From Enterococcus durans NBRC 100479 = LMG 10746 (GTDB lineage Bacteria; Bacillota; Bacilli; Lactobacillales; Enterococcaceae): 58,002 bases of DNA. The DNA is taken from the NCBI RefSeq assembly GCF_001544215.1, contig NZ_BCQB01000015.1, forward strand, positions 1 through 58,002, written 5' to 3'. Positions 1 to 10,377 of this stretch are shown one piece after another (the first letter of the stretch is position 1; each line of letters starts with the position of its first letter). Both the position numbers and the translations under genes were made by a program. The notes beneath the pieces were generated by a model. It saw only the letters and a program-made list of their open reading frames with translations, was not told where the DNA came from and searched no databases.

Positions 1-224
1 TATTTACCTGCTAAAATATTTGCGGCTGCTTTTTCAATAGGTAAAATACTTAATTTGACTCCAGCTGGCGTTGCCAACTTTAACCCACTTTTTTCGATCG
101 CATTTGTTGCTACCTCATCGTCTACGACCATGATCCGACCAATATTCAACTTTGTCGTCCAAAGATTTACCACTTGTCCATGTATCAAACGTCCATCAAT
201 TCTTACTCCAATAATTGCCATCAT
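1..224 (-). CDS. PTS system mannose/fructose/sorbose-family IIB component (partial, 3' end outside window)
   Basis: IIB phosphotransfer subunit of a mannose-class PTS, taking phosphate from IIA and passing it to the sugar entering through IIC/IID. The visible N-terminus contains GVRIDGRLIHGQV; in this family the His of that motif (His15 counted from the first of two adjacent ATGs) is the phosphorylation site. About 74 residues are visible before the window edge. An AGGAG-like ribosome site sits just upstream of the two ATGs; the second ATG, one codon in, is equally possible. It follows the GH35 gene with only about 13 bases between them, so it is probably the next cistron of the aga/lac-type operon, with IIC, IID and IIA expected beyond the window. 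The substrate is inferred from the neighbours (galactosamine or a galactoside) and cannot be read from this fragment. Confidence 0.88.
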   Translation of the reverse strand, partial: MMAIIGVRIDGRLIHGQVVNLWTTKLNIGRIMVVDDEVATNAIEKSGLKLATPAGVKLSILPIEKAAANILAGK

Positions 225-237
225 CCATTCTCCTTTT

Positions 238-2005
238 CTAACTTTTTTCTATTGGCTCTTTGACAAAATCTATAACTTCACTGAATCTACCTTCTGTCTC
301 AAAGATAACGATTTCATTTTGTCCTTTTCTAAGTAAACCCTCGGGAACAAACAGTGAAAGAATTGGTCCTACTTCCCAAAAACGACCAATATTCGTGCCA
401 TTCACCCAAACGATCCCTTTCCCAAACTCACTAAGGTCCAAATAAGTATCACCGATTTCTGACAGTTCCGCTTCAAAGCGGTAAAATGCTGGTTGACCTG
501 CTACCCATTTTTTTGAAAAATCGATGTGTTCTGTAGTCTCTAAAGGTAAACAATACTGTGTCCATTCTGTGATAAAATGAAGATCGCTCATCACTCCTGT
601 ACGTATTCCTTTTCTTTGCGTATCAGCTAACAGCTTGTGTCCATAGTTGACCCGTCCCATATTTTCAAATAATAGATCAATTTGATGGTCTTCTTTCTCA
701 AGTGTCAATGGAATGGTCTCACCGATCTCTGTTTGGTATTGAATCGCTTGCTTTTCTTCATCGAGAAAAACATGGACCCGATCACGTCCGTCGATGATCC
801 GTAATTTTTCATTGACCGCATCTTTTTTGATCGTTGTTCGATACAATAGGTACCCAGTATTCTGACCCAATTCTTCCATTGTTTGAGGATAGGTCGAGTG
901 GATCGACTCGCCGATGGTATCCAGTGTTGCGAAAAAGCTGACTTTTTCTTTCAAGTTGATTCCTTTTTTGACGATTGTTTCTTTTATCCATGGTTCCATT
1001 TGCTGCATTTCTGGAAAATTTTCTGCCATCAATTCGTTTCAGAGCAAAATATTTTTCCGTTGGATTTCCCTGCTCATCCAATGGTGCATCGTAATCATAG
1101 GAAGTGACTTGCGGCAAATCAATCGTGCCTCTGGCTGAACAGCCATTCATAAATCCAAAATTGGTTCCACCATGGAACATATAGAGATTGATACTGCCGA
1201 TCTGTAATGCTTCTTTGACTGCATCCGCTAATTCTTCCGGATCTCTTTTAATGATCGGCTCTTTCCAACGATTAAACCAGCCATCCCAAAATTCCATACA
1301 CATCAACGGCCATTTTTTACCATGTGCTTCAAAAAACTGGGCCATATCTGCAAAATTTTCTTTTGCTTTTGAGCCAAAATTCCCTGTCGTAAAAACATCA
1401 TCGTCGATCAAACTGCCTGCTCTTAATGTGGCTTGCCACGGTCCATCAGAAGTGAATAGCGGTAAATCGATCCCGCCTTCCTCCAAGTATTTTTTTACTT
1501 GGCGCAGGTATGCTTTCTCTTCACCATACGAACCGTACTCATTTTCTACCTGCACCATTAAGACGTTGCCGTCATGAGTGACTAGATGAGGAACGATTTT
1601 AGGTAGTAGCGCTTGGTAATACCGTTTGACATACTTCATGAAGCGAGGATCCGCTGAACGAATACGGCACTCCTTTGTCAATAGCCAAGCAGGCAAGCCA
1701 CCAAATTACCATTCTGCACAAATATAAGGGGCAGGACGTACGATTGCGTATAATCCAAGGGATTGCGCTAACTCTAGAAAATGGGAAAGATCCAATATTT
1801 CCGAAAAATCATAGGTTCCTTCTTCTTTTTCATGGAGATTCCAAGGCACATAGGTTTCCACAGTATTAAATCCAAGCGCTTTCAAATTATGCAATGACCG
1901 CTCCCAATTCGTCGGATGCACCCGGAAATAATGGATGGCACCAGATAAAATTTTGAAAGGTTGACCGTCTAACAAAAACTCTTCTTTTATTTCAAATCTA
2001 GTCAA
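238..2005 (-). pseudogene. Glycoside hydrolase family 35 beta-galactosidase, broken by nonsense and frameshift
   Basis: GH35 enzymes remove terminal beta-galactose; the closest functional model is BgaC of streptococci, which cleaves Gal-beta-1,3 linkages. Three reading-frame pieces together give a nearly full family length of about 590 residues. Piece 1 (TTG start with a GGAGG-type site) ends at codon 100, where YICAEW is followed by TAA instead of the Glu or Asp expected in the motif CAEW(E/D)FGGLPAWLL. Piece 2 resumes in the same frame with FGGLPAWLLT and carries the catalytic acid/base motif QVENEYGSYG and the nucleophile motif CMEFWDGWF. Near 1028-1036 the frame shifts, and piece 3 (MAENFPEMQQMEPW onwards) reads to the stop. 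A single enzyme cannot be made from this sequence. The gene lies 45 bases after lacC and 13 before the PTS IIB gene, as expected for a PTS-linked galactoside operon. Sequencing error at two separate places is possible but less likely than decay. Confidence 0.88.
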
Positions 2006-2050
2006 GCAAATTTCCTCCCCGTTTTTAGAAACCGCTTTCTAATTTTATAA

Positions 2051-2992
2051 TCAACGAATCTTTCTGACGTTGATTTCCCCCCTAAAATAATCGACTTTCA
2101 CAGGATCGATCCATCCTGTTTTTTCTTGTTGTGCATTCGCCATCCCACAGGCCATCGCAAACGCAAGTGTTTCTTCAATCGTATAGCTCTTTGATAGAGC
2201 ATGTGCTAAGCCTGCAATAGTCGAATCTCCTGACCCCACAGGATTCACCACCGCGATTTTAGGAATCGTAACCTGATAGAAGTGTCCCCCTACTTTAGCG
2301 ATCGCTCCTTTTGAGCCTAGCGAAAGAACGATCCAATTGATTCCTTCAAAAAGCGGATGATCCAATAATGATTGGATTTCATCTAACGAAGTAGCCGAAG
2401 AAATTGTTTGGTGGACCAACTCTCCTAATTCTTCCAAATTAGGTTTGATCAAAAATGGTTTTTCCTTGCCTTCCAAGACTTCAAGCAAGGTTTGACCAGA
2501 AGTATCTAACAATACTCGTGTTCCTTTTTCATTCGTTAGGGCAAGTAACTCTGCATAATAATTTTTAGAAAATCCTTGTGGCAGACTACCCGAAATCGTA
2601 AAGATATCAGTTGTTTCCATTAGTCGTGCAAAATGCTCGGTAAATTTATGTTGCTCTTCTTCTGTCACAACAGGACCGCTTTCCAATAGTTCTGTTTGAT
2701 TCGCTCCATGTAAAATAGCAATCGAATCTCTCGTTTCCCCTTTGATAGGTAAAAATTGATGCGTTATCCCTGATTGATCGAGTTGTTCTTTGATATATGC
2801 GCCATGCTGCCCGCCGACTAATCCAGTAGCTAAAACATCATCTGCTAATAAATGAAGGACACGAGCAACATTCAAGCCTTTTTCTCCAGCCGTTTTGTTG
2901 ACCGTTTTGACCCGATTGACTTGGTCGATCCGTAATTCATCCAACGTGTAAGCGATGTCAATTGAAGGATTCATGGTAACTGTCGTGATCAT
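2051..2992 (-). CDS. lacC: Tagatose-6-phosphate kinase / 1-phosphofructokinase family (LacC-like)
   Basis: PfkB-family sugar-phosphate kinase of 313 residues, the usual length for LacC/FruK. It should phosphorylate tagatose 6-phosphate to tagatose 1,6-bisphosphate in the cytoplasm. Visible family motifs are the N-terminal MNPSIDIAY, the substrate-loop [13 protein letters not shown] (about 34-46) and the C-terminal [12 protein letters not shown] (about 250-261) with the catalytic base Asp256. The start overlaps the end of lacD by four bases (ATGA), so the two are translationally coupled. Directly next to an aldolase of the LacD class and an AgaS-type isomerase, the tagatose-6-phosphate role is favoured over fructose 1-phosphate; the sequence alone does not separate these. 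Confidence 0.87.
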   Translation of the reverse strand: MITTVTMNPSIDIAYTLDELRIDQVNRVKTVNKTAGEKGLNVARVLHLLADDVLATGLVGGQHGAYIKEQLDQSGITHQFLPIKGETRDSIAILHGANQTELLESGPVVTEEEQHKFTEHFARLMETTDIFTISGSLPQGFSKNYYAELLALTNEKGTRVLLDTSGQTLLEVLEGKEKPFLIKPNLEELGELVHQTISSATSLDEIQSLLDHPLFEGINWIVLSLGSKGAIAKVGGHFYQVTIPKIAVVNPVGSGDSTIAGLAHALSKSYTIEETLAFAMACGMANAQQEKTGWIDPVKVDYFRGEINVRKIR

Positions 2993-3984
2993 TTTGCTGT
3001 CACCGAATCTTCTTTTACTTTGTCAAACCAAGGGGTGGCGTTTTCATTTATCACTTTATTCAACGATTCGATATTTTGTCGCCCTTGTGTTCTCAACCAC
3101 TCAATCGCACCTTCTCTGCCATTTTCAACATATGCTTTGACTCCATCTTTCCAAGTCGCACGTCCGCATAACACACCATTGAATGTTGAACCAGATTCAT
3201 GAGCAAAGACCAATGTTTGTTGGAACAATGCAGTCGAAACCCCTGCACTCAAGAAGATAAATGGTAACGGTGTTGCGTCACTTTGTTCCTTGAAGAATGC
3301 CGCTGCTTCTTTTTTACTATACGCAATTTCACCATCAGAATAACCTTCTACATAGTTCATATTGACTGGTACTTCTACTTTCAATACATCCACTTTGTAT
3401 TTAGGATCAGAAAATTCTTTCATCATCTCGATCACTTTATGCGGTTTGATCTTCGCATATTCTAACGAAGTGCTGTCATTGATTTTGGCATCATACGAAA
3501 CCAATTCTAGATAAAACGGACGCTTTTCACCTGCACATTCACTGCCTAAACGTTCGATAAATACATGTTTCAAATGATTGATCTCTGGGTCTTCATCTAC
3601 ATCATAATAAAGCAAAAACTTGATTGCATCGGCTGTTTGTTCCTTTAATCTAAGCGTAGACCAATCCGCTAATAAATCAGGCAGACGTCCTGGAGTTGTC
3701 GCATCATAACCCGTTTTTTCATAGGCTAAAAGTAGTCCTGCTTCCTGATGTCTGGCTTTAGCAGCTGGCAATCCATACTCTGGATCTAGTAAAATAGCAG
3801 AAGCATAAGGCGTTAATTCTGCTGATACTAATTCTTTGAATTCAGTGATCTGTTGTGCCGTTGGTTCTTTTCCTAACGCTTTGATCATCTTTTTCAAAGC
3901 ACCGCGTTGATCAATTGCCAATGCACTGATGATTCCTTCTTTTGTTGATAAACTCTTCATAGCTGCAACTTTTTCTTCATTCAT
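2989..3984 (-). CDS. lacD: Tagatose 1,6-bisphosphate aldolase, class I (LacD)
   Basis: 331-residue class I aldolase that splits tagatose 1,6-bisphosphate into dihydroxyacetone phosphate and glyceraldehyde 3-phosphate. The N-terminal [13 protein letters not shown] and the segment [10 protein letters not shown] are characteristic of LacD; Lys202 in the latter is the expected Schiff-base lysine. It overlaps the agaS stop by eight bases upstream and lacC by four bases downstream, so the three enzymes are tightly coupled in one operon. In lactose operons of lactic acid bacteria LacD works with LacC; here the partner upstream is AgaS, which points to GalN-6-P rather than Gal-6-P as the source of tagatose 6-phosphate. 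In some streptococci a LacD paralogue has a regulatory role; nothing here addresses that. Confidence 0.93.
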   Translation of the reverse strand: MNEEKVAAMKSLSTKEGIISALAIDQRGALKKMIKALGKEPTAQQITEFKELVSAELTPYASAILLDPEYGLPAAKARHQEAGLLLAYEKTGYDATTPGRLPDLLADWSTLRLKEQTADAIKFLLYYDVDEDPEINHLKHVFIERLGSECAGEKRPFYLELVSYDAKINDSTSLEYAKIKPHKVIEMMKEFSDPKYKVDVLKVEVPVNMNYVEGYSDGEIAYSKKEAAAFFKEQSDATPLPFIFLSAGVSTALFQQTLVFAHESGSTFNGVLCGRATWKDGVKAYVENGREGAIEWLRTQGRQNIESLNKVINENATPWFDKVKEDSVTAK

Positions 3985-5170
3985 CCTTCGTTTCCCCTTT
4001 GTTCACATATTCATGGATAATGACACCTTTGACCACTCGATTGACTGTACCTGTAGGCGATGGTGTGTCTGGTTTATTCGCTACTTTTATCGACGTATCG
4101 AGCGCAATGATTTGGGCTGTCATGATCATAGGTAACGCAAGATACGCATCAGGTAGGCTGATCGAAGCTTCTAACAAAAGACTTGTACCTGTGAAATCGA
4201 TGTTTCCTGGTTGGGCGATCGCGATGACATTCGTGGTAATTTGGTCATCTTTTATTTCTTCTAGAATATCTAAGTCATAATTTCTTGTATACGGTTGGGT
4301 ATTAACAAAACCAATAACAAGTGTTTCGCTATTTAAAAACGATTTTGGCCCATGGCGGAAGCCCATAGAAGAATCAAAGATCGTTGCCACTTTACCGGCT
4401 GTCAATTCCAATATTTTCAATTGTGCTTCTCTCGTTGCACCAGCCAAACTTCCTGAACCAAGATAGGCGATACGTTCAAATGACTTAGGCAATAATTTTT
4501 GGATTTCTTGATCTCGTGAAATTAGATCTTCTCCAGTTCTGATCAATTGTTGAAGATAACTTTCTTTTTTTTCAACGGCAGTTTGGTCGAATACCCATAA
4601 CGCACTCAACAACATGCACGTAAAACTTCCTGTCATGGCAAATCCTGCATCATTTGATTTTTCTGGTATCAGTAAAAGATAATTTCGTTCATCTGTCGCT
4701 GCGTTCTTTGCTAACTGACCTTCTTTAGCACAAGTGATCGTCAAATGAAACAATGTCTTGATTTGTTCATTGGCAATCTTGACTGTTGCCACGCTTTCTG
4801 GGCTATTTCCACTACGTGCAAATGACACCAGTAATGTCGGTTCATCAGGAAATAGAAATTCTTTCGGTGAAGACACGATGTCTGTCGTACCAAAGCTATG
4901 AAAAATAAAGTGATCGTTATCCCCGTATTCATTTAAATAAGGTACTGCTGTATCCCCGACATATTGTGATGTACCTGCACCAGTAAAAATCACTCGAACT
5001 CTTTTGCCGTTTGCTGTTTTTTTTATCTGGTCAAAAAACAATGCTAATCTTTCTTGATTCTGTGCTAATATCTCTGCTGTTTCTTTCCATAATTGCGGTT
5101 GCTGTTTGATTTCTCGCGTAGTTATTTCCGCACCCAACTCTTTTAATTTATCCTTCGATAGTTCAAACAT
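3977..5170 (-). CDS. agaS: Galactosamine-6-phosphate deaminase/isomerase (AgaS, SIS domains)
   Basis: 397 residues with two SIS (sugar isomerase) domains. The first carries [15 protein letters not shown] and [15 protein letters not shown], typical phospho-sugar binding loops; the second carries [25 protein letters not shown]. The family converts galactosamine 6-phosphate to tagatose 6-phosphate plus ammonia, the substrate for the downstream LacC and LacD. The start at 5170 is preferred because a GAGAGGG ribosome site lies eight bases ahead of it; a longer frame from 5191 would overlap the regulator's stop codon and has no such site. The gene begins 17 bases after the GntR gene, so regulator and enzymes probably share a transcript. 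A GlmS-like or glucosamine deaminase role is less likely given the neighbours. Confidence 0.9.
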   Translation of the reverse strand: MFELSKDKLKELGAEITTREIKQQPQLWKETAEILAQNQERLALFFDQIKKTANGKRVRVIFTGAGTSQYVGDTAVPYLNEYGDNDHFIFHSFGTTDIVSSPKEFLFPDEPTLLVSFARSGNSPESVATVKIANEQIKTLFHLTITCAKEGQLAKNAATDERNYLLLIPEKSNDAGFAMTGSFTCMLLSALWVFDQTAVEKKESYLQQLIRTGEDLISRDQEIQKLLPKSFERIAYLGSGSLAGATREAQLKILELTAGKVATIFDSSMGFRHGPKSFLNSETLVIGFVNTQPYTRNYDLDILEEIKDDQITTNVIAIAQPGNIDFTGTSLLLEASISLPDAYLALPMIMTAQIIALDTSIKVANKPDTPSPTGTVNRVVKGVIIHEYVNKGETKDE

Positions 5171-5187
5171 GTTGTTTTCCCTCTCAA

Positions 5188-5916
5188 TCATTTTCGGACG
5201 TGGCGGATCTTATAATGAAACTGGTCTGCTCTCGCTACACTATCCGTATATTCAATAATTTCATTTTTCACATTATAGGTCGTTCGGCTTAGGTGTAATA
5301 CCGGGGCACCATCAGCGATACGAAGCGGATCAGCATCTTTCTTTTGAACGATACTTGCATAAAATTCTTCATCTGCTAATTGAACTTGCTGTTCATAATC
5401 CTGAGAAAACACATCATACAATGGCTTACTTTCAAGTAATGGCAGATCAAGACCAATAAATAGTTTTGCAGGTAAATAAGAACGTTCCACCATCAATGGT
5501 TCGTCATCCGCTAAACGAAGTCTTTTCAATTTGAAAACTGTTTCGCCTAAATTGATGTTTAGATTCTTGGCAACCTTTTTGTTTGCTTCCATTTGCTTGA
5601 ATTCCAAGATGACTGTATTAGGCACCCGTCCCAATTCCCTCATCTCTTCTGTAAAACTATACGCTCCCGCCAGATCAGACGACTTATCTGATAAATCAGA
5701 CACATATGTTCCTTTTCCGTGTCGGCGATAAATATACCCTTGCGTCTCTAATTCTTGCAAAGCAAGGCGAACCGTTGTCCGACTCACTCCATAATGCTGA
5801 CAAAGTTCTCTTTCAGATAACAATTTGTCATGAGGTGTCATCTGTGTTTCGATACGTTCTTTCAATACGTCAACTAGTTGATAATATAATGATTTTCCTT
5901 TACTTGAGCTCTCCAT
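5188..5916 (-). CDS. GntR-family (HutC/UTRA) transcriptional regulator of the galactosamine operon
   Basis: 242 residues: an N-terminal winged helix (about 8-75) with the characteristic LLSERELCQHYGVSRTTVR and LETQGYIYRRHGKGTYV, then a UTRA effector domain (about 95-235). HutC-subfamily members bind phosphosugars or related small molecules; NagR/AgaR-type repressors release DNA when amino-sugar phosphates accumulate. It is the first gene of the operon, so autoregulation is likely. Two inverted-repeat sequences lie in the leader and just upstream (see separate entries). The start is supported by an AGAGG site seven bases ahead. The true effector is not readable from sequence; GalN-6-P or GalNAc-6-P is an inference from AgaS. 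Confidence 0.9.
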   Translation of the reverse strand: MESSSKGKSLYYQLVDVLKERIETQMTPHDKLLSERELCQHYGVSRTTVRLALQELETQGYIYRRHGKGTYVSDLSDKSSDLAGAYSFTEEMRELGRVPNTVILEFKQMEANKKVAKNLNINLGETVFKLKRLRLADDEPLMVERSYLPAKLFIGLDLPLLESKPLYDVFSQDYEQQVQLADEEFYASIVQKKDADPLRIADGAPVLHLSRTTYNVKNEIIEYTDSVARADQFHYKIRHVRK

Positions 5917-5935
5917 AAAAATACCTCTTCTTTAC

Positions 5936-5947
5936 TGGTTATAACCA
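5936..5947. promoter_or_regulatory. Candidate GntR operator 1
   Basis: Perfect 12-base palindrome TGGTTATAACCA about 20 bases ahead of the regulator's start codon. HutC-type regulators often bind short palindromes containing TGGT...ACCA. Its place in the presumed 5' leader fits autorepression. No binding evidence is available. Confidence 0.4.
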
Positions 5948-6034
5948 CAACACAAGAATACCCACATACTCCTCATTTGTCAAAGGGCTTTTGGCATAAA
6001 AAAGCTATTATAACAAGGTTTCAAGGTAATTTAG

Positions 6035-6069
6035 AACTGGTATCAAAAGATACCTCAAAAATACCAGTT
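6035..6069. promoter_or_regulatory. Candidate GntR operator 2 (nested inverted repeats)
   Basis: Two overlapping inverted repeats: outer arms AACTGGTAT (6035-6043) and ATACCAGTT (6061-6069), and inner arms GGTATC (6039-6044) and GATACC (6049-6054) around AAAA. All share the GGTAT/ATACC word seen in HutC-family operators. A TATAAT on the minus strand lies closer to the gene (around 6008-6013) but has no clear -35, so the site would sit upstream of the promoter core. The pairing with the 5936 palindrome about 100 bases away would allow looping; that is conjecture. Confidence 0.4.
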
Positions 6070-6083
6070 GACAAATAAAAAAC

Positions 6084-6116
6084 AAAAAAAAGCTGAATCT
6101 TGGCAAAGATTCAGCT
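6084..6116 (-). terminator. Rho-independent terminator, minus strand
   Basis: On the minus strand, AGCTGAATCTT is followed by a short loop and the complementary AAGATTCAGCT, then a run of seven T. No complete minus-strand gene lies directly upstream; the nearest is glyS, 1.2 kb away beyond the ISL3 remnant. It may be the original glyQS terminator, separated by the insertion. It insulates the aga operon from upstream transcription. Confidence 0.75.
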
Positions 6117-6420
6117 AAATGTTCTAGAGAAGTAAAGAAAAAATATTCTTTATACATCTGTGGCTATTTCTACTATCGACAAGCAAATGGGCCTAATAGA
6201 CTACTATGTAAATAAAAATGGCTTTCTCTAAATAAAGTAGGATTTTTTATTTTTTAGATAACTTTTCTCTCTTGCCGGTCTGATAGTCGAAATTTTGTTG
6301 TACATTTTTTAAAATAACAAAAATTTTTTATAATAATTCTGTTTTTTTTCGGCTCTATACTTTTTGATGTTGGTGAACTTCGCCAACATCAAAAAGTATA
6401 AAAAATATAGAAAAGACACC

Positions 6421-7181
6421 CTAAATATTCTAGACCTAAATATCCATTTCGAGGAAAATTGTTTAACTAAAGAAAAATATAAAGGACAAATTTGCTTAAA
6501 TTATAAACCACCTCTTTCTTGTCACCTATGAGGACCCTTAATGTCACTGGTCATCCAGAACTACCTTGATCTTATTCGAGGTTGAATAAAGCCATTAACT
6601 ATTGGGTATTGTTGAAAATTAGTCATTTCCACATCGTCCAACATATTGGCAGAACTTTCTTGAATCATCGAGTGAAAGAAACCACGGCACGGCTTAAAGG
6701 AACTTCCCACTCTCAACGAGGGTTAGGGAAAAAATTGAAACGCAATTGGAAACTCCTACAAAAAGAAGAAGCAAAGTTAAACTATGAAAAACGGGTTTGG
6801 CGTGCCAGTTTTAAAGATTATTTGACTGAAAGTGAGATTGTCGATCGACTGTTAGCTGCTTGTCCCAACCTACGCCAAGGCTATCAGTTATACCAAGACA
6901 TTCTTTATGCGGTAAAGAAAAGAGATCAGTCACTATTTGAAGATTGTTTAACTAGAGACATTAACGGTCTGCCTGAAACCTATACAACCACTTTACGAAC
7001 GTTTAAAAAGTTTCTGCCACAGATTCAAAATGCGCTTCACTACAGCTATTCAAATGGACCATTGGAATGTTTAAACAACCACATCAAAGTATTAAAACGC
7101 AATGCGTACGGCTTTCGCAGCTTTTACAATTTCAAACTACGGATCATGATTCGTCATGGCAAAACATTTTTAACCAAATAA
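6421..7181 (+). pseudogene. ISL3-family transposase remnant (internal deletion, stop codon)
   Basis: The C-terminal part (from about 6618) reads in one frame: SHFHIVQHIGRTFLNHRVK, a long basic stretch, and the family-typical ending SNGPLECLNNHIKVLKRNA then YGFRSFYNFKLRIMI. The first part, from about 6421, reads LNILDLNIHFEENCLTKEKY and KPPLSCHL in a different frame and ends in a TGA where the second Cys of an N-terminal zinc-binding motif is expected. Between about 6550 and 6600 the two are joined directly, so the helix-turn-helix and most of the DDE domain are gone. No functional product is expected. Confidence 0.85.
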
Positions 7182-7217
7182 ACAGAACAGAAAGAAGTTT
7201 TCTTCTTTCTGTTCTGT
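7182..7217 (+). terminator. Hairpin after the transposase remnant
   Basis: A perfect 16-bp inverted repeat, ACAGAACAGAAAGAAG and its complement around a TTTT loop, begins at the stop codon of the transposase remnant. There is no long T run on either side, so it may block read-through only partly. It is inside the IS ends and probably belongs to the element. Confidence 0.6.
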
Positions 7218-7332
7218 CCAAATTATTCTAAGATTTCTCTTTACCAACATCATTTGACAATGAGCCAACATAAATTCCATGGTTCAAGTTTGATCCATGT
7301 AGCTGGATTCCTCCAACTCATTGTCTAAAAAT

Positions 7333-9408
7333 CTATTTCGTGATGATTTGATCTAAACTTGCTAACGACAATGCCATCTCAGCAATTTGTTGTAATTGTG
7401 CTAAGCGATTGTTACGTACCGCTGGATCTTCGACCATTACCATCGTTTGATCGAAATATGTTTCGATCAATGGGCGTAATGCCACAAGCTGATTGTAATT
7501 TTCATCAAGGCTTTGATCTGGTAATTGCGCTTTTACTTGATTGACTGCTTCATATAACTCTTTTTCTGCTTCGTTTTCAAAAAGAGCTGGATCAATTTCT
7601 TTTGCAGCGTCGTCTTCCACTTTCTTCGCTAGATTGACCACACGAGTCAAAGCTTCCATTGATGGTTTAAAGTCTTCATCTTCCAATCGTTCTTTAAATA
7701 ATTGAGCTGCAGCAAAAGCTTTTGTCAAGTCTTTCTGTTCTGCATTCAAAATAGCATCAATGATATCATGACGTACTTTTTTCGTTGTCAACAATTGACG
7801 CAAGCGTCCTTTTACGAAATCAATGACTTCTTTTTGACCTTCAGATAATTCAATGCCAAAACGAGTAATGTCTTGATTGATTTCTTGATTGATCGCATGT
7901 TGTAAATTGACCAATGGGAATGCCCAATTTTTCGCTTCGATGATCCGAACGACTCCGTAAGCTTGACGACGTAATGCATAGGGATCATTTGAACCACTTG
8001 GGATCATACCAACAGTGAAGAAAGAGAAGATACTGTCTAGCTTATCAGCGATTGCTAATACTGCACCGATAGCTGATTCTGGAAGCTCTCCTTCACTTGA
8101 AGTCGGCATATAGTGTTCTTTGATAGCACGAGCAACTGCTGGTTTTTCACCATTTAGTCGAGCATACTTTTCACCCATGATTCCTTGAAGTTCTGGAAAT
8201 TCGCCCACCATATTGGTTACCAAGTCAAACTTGTAGATCTCAGCAGCACGTTGTAAATCAGCTAATTCTTCTGTAGAAAGACCAATTGACTCGCCTAAAA
8301 TACGTGCAATTACTTGGACACGTTGCATTTTTTCATAGATACTGCCGATTTTCTCATGGAACGTTACAGATTTCAATTTTTCGACATATTGGTCAATGGA
8401 CGTTTTTTTGTCTTCATTATAGAAGAATTCTGCGTCTTCTAATCGAGCGGTCAGCACTTTTTGATTTCCTCTGATCACGTTGTCTAATTTTACATGATCG
8501 CCATTACGTGCTGAGATGAAGTGTGGCAATAACAGACCTTCTTCATTTCTTACTTCAAAGTAGCGTTGGTGTTCTTTCATTGACGTCACTAACACTTCTT
8601 CTGGTACAGACAAGTATTTTTCTTCGAAATCACCTGCAAAGACAGTTGGATATTCGACTAGATTATTGACTTCTTCCAAAAGAGTGGCATCTAGATCAAT
8701 GACCCAGTTATTTTTTTGTGCCAGTTCTTCTGCTTGTTCAACAATCATTTGTTGTCTTTTTTGCGGTGCAGCAATCACGAACTGCTCTTGTAATTTTTCT
8801 TCATATTCCTTCGCATGGGCGAAAGTCACATCTTCTCCTAGGAAGCGGTGTCCACGTGAGCGACGATCGGTTTTTACATCCAAAACCTCAAAGGGGATCA
8901 CTTCATCATCTAATAAAGCAACGATCCAATGAATCGGACGGATATATTCAAAATCAAAATCAGCCCAGTGCATAGTCACTGGGAATGTCAAACTTTTGAC
9001 TACTTCAGCAAGACCTGTCAATACTTCTTTTGCTGGTTTCCCATGCGTATATTTTGTCACATAGACATATTCGACACCTTTTAGTTCTCTAAAAGTGATA
9101 TCGTCAGTTGTCACTCCTTGTCCGCGAACAAACCCTTGTGCTGCTTTTGACCAATTCCCTTCAGCATCTAGAGCGATTTTTTTCGCAGGACCTTTGACTT
9201 CCTCTTCGCTATCTTCTTGGCGTTCTGGAATATTCGTTACTTTGATTGCCAATCGTCTTGGCGTTGAGAATGTTTCAATCGAATCATACGTTAATTGATG
9301 TTCATCCAAAAATTTTGCTGTTTTTTGTTCCAACTGTTTCATACTTGGTGTCACTACATGGGCAGGCATTTCTTCCAAACCAATTTCCAATAATAGATCT
9401 TTTGCCAT
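7333..9408 (-). CDS. glyS: Glycine--tRNA ligase beta subunit
   Basis: 691 residues, the usual size of the bacterial beta subunit of the alpha2beta2 glycyl-tRNA synthetase. The N-terminus [15 protein letters not shown] is diagnostic, and an HD-like domain with [17 protein letters not shown] and a C-terminal anticodon-binding region follow. It recognises tRNA-Gly while GlyQ provides the adenylation site. The ATG follows the glyQ stop by one base, so the two are co-translated in equal amounts. Expression is set by the T-box leader upstream of glyQ. No terminator is visible directly after its stop; the next one on this strand lies beyond the ISL3 remnant. Confidence 0.98.
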   Translation of the reverse strand: MAKDLLLEIGLEEMPAHVVTPSMKQLEQKTAKFLDEHQLTYDSIETFSTPRRLAIKVTNIPERQEDSEEEVKGPAKKIALDAEGNWSKAAQGFVRGQGVTTDDITFRELKGVEYVYVTKYTHGKPAKEVLTGLAEVVKSLTFPVTMHWADFDFEYIRPIHWIVALLDDEVIPFEVLDVKTDRRSRGHRFLGEDVTFAHAKEYEEKLQEQFVIAAPQKRQQMIVEQAEELAQKNNWVIDLDATLLEEVNNLVEYPTVFAGDFEEKYLSVPEEVLVTSMKEHQRYFEVRNEEGLLLPHFISARNGDHVKLDNVIRGNQKVLTARLEDAEFFYNEDKKTSIDQYVEKLKSVTFHEKIGSIYEKMQRVQVIARILGESIGLSTEELADLQRAAEIYKFDLVTNMVGEFPELQGIMGEKYARLNGEKPAVARAIKEHYMPTSSEGELPESAIGAVLAIADKLDSIFSFFTVGMIPSGSNDPYALRRQAYGVVRIIEAKNWAFPLVNLQHAINQEINQDITRFGIELSEGQKEVIDFVKGRLRQLLTTKKVRHDIIDAILNAEQKDLTKAFAAAQLFKERLEDEDFKPSMEALTRVVNLAKKVEDDAAKEIDPALFENEAEKELYEAVNQVKAQLPDQSLDENYNQLVALRPLIETYFDQTMVMVEDPAVRNNRLAQLQQIAEMALSLASLDQIITK

Positions 9409-9409
9409 C

Positions 9410-10327
9410 TTATTCAGCCTCCTTGTTGTTTTTCGGATCTGCTGTGTTTTTATTCAATAATGGGAATCCAAGTTTTTCTCGTTCTGCCACGAAAATCTTT
9501 GCTACTGCTTTTGCCATGTTGCGAATTCGAGAAAGATAGCCAGCACGTTCAGTCACAGATACTGCGCCACGTGCATCCAACAAGTTGAAGGTATGGCTGC
9601 ATTTCAAGATATAATCATAGGCAGGATGAACAAGATTTTCATCGATACACCGTTTTGCTTCTTTTTCAAAACGATCGAAATTACTTAGTAACAATTCTTG
9701 GTCGCTCACTTCAAATGAGTATTTAGAATGTTCATATTCTGGTTGTTTGAAGATCTCCCCGTATTTTACTCCATCAGACCACTCTAGATCGTAGACACTT
9801 TCTACTTCTTGGATGTAAGATGCTAAACGTTCCAAACCGTAAGTGATTTCTGACGTAACTGGTTTACATGGAAGTCCGCCAACTTGTTGGAAATACGTGA
9901 ATTGAGTGATTTCCATGCCGTCTAACCAAACTTCCCAACCAACACCGGCACAGCCCATCGAAGGGTTTTCCCAGTTGTCTTCAACAAAACGGATGTCATG
10001 CTCTAAAGGATCGACTCCTAATAAACGCAAGCTTTCAAGATATAGTTCCTGAATGTTTTCTGGTGATGGTTTCATGACTACTTGGAATTGATGATGTTGG
10101 TAAAGACGATTCGGATTTTCACCATAACGGCCATCTGCTGGTCGACGTGATGGTTCAACATATGCTGCGTTCCATGGTTCTGGTCCGATAGCACGTAAGA
10201 AGGTATAGGGACTCATCGTTCCCGCCCCTTTTTCTGTATCGTACGCTTGCATCAACATACAGCCATTTGATGACCAAAATTTTTGCAACGTTAAGATCAT
10301 GTCTTGCACTGATAATTTTTTACTCAT
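9410..10327 (-). CDS. glyQ: Glycine--tRNA ligase alpha subunit
   Basis: 305 residues carrying the class II catalytic core; [19 protein letters not shown] and [14 protein letters not shown] are family signatures. It activates glycine with ATP and charges tRNA-Gly together with GlyS. The start chosen is the ATG of [10 protein letters not shown], because the AAGGAG ribosome site lies eight bases before it and would otherwise be inside the coding sequence; an upstream in-frame ATG six codons earlier overlaps that site. It is transcribed from a TTGACA/TATTAT promoter through a glycine T-box. Confidence 0.97.
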   Translation of the reverse strand: MSKKLSVQDMILTLQKFWSSNGCMLMQAYDTEKGAGTMSPYTFLRAIGPEPWNAAYVEPSRRPADGRYGENPNRLYQHHQFQVVMKPSPENIQELYLESLRLLGVDPLEHDIRFVEDNWENPSMGCAGVGWEVWLDGMEITQFTYFQQVGGLPCKPVTSEITYGLERLASYIQEVESVYDLEWSDGVKYGEIFKQPEYEHSKYSFEVSDQELLLSNFDRFEKEAKRCIDENLVHPAYDYILKCSHTFNLLDARGAVSVTERAGYLSRIRNMAKAVAKIFVAEREKLGFPLLNKNTADPKNNKEAE

Positions 10328-10377
10328 ATCTTTTGCTCCTTCCAATTAAAAAACGTTTTATGAGAAAATCAGAATAA

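Larger units (their letters stand above)
6351..7266 (+). mobile_element. Decayed ISL3-family insertion sequence
   Basis: The left end reads GGCTCTATAC then TTTTTGATGTTGGTGAA, and the reverse complement of the right end reads GGCTCATTGTCAAATGATG then TTGGTAAAGAG; both match the GGCTC-type terminal repeats of ISL3 elements. Inside are the two ends of an ISL3 transposase with the middle missing. The span is about 0.9 kb, roughly 0.4-0.6 kb shorter than intact relatives. The bases outside the two ends do not form an obvious 8-bp target duplication, so flanks have changed or the ends have moved. It lies between glyS and the aga operon regulator. It cannot transpose by itself. Confidence 0.8.

Noticed and set aside
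6582-7181. Transposase as an intact 199-residue gene
   Set aside because: It lacks the N-terminal and most of the catalytic part, and the missing N-terminal piece is found upstream in another frame with a stop.
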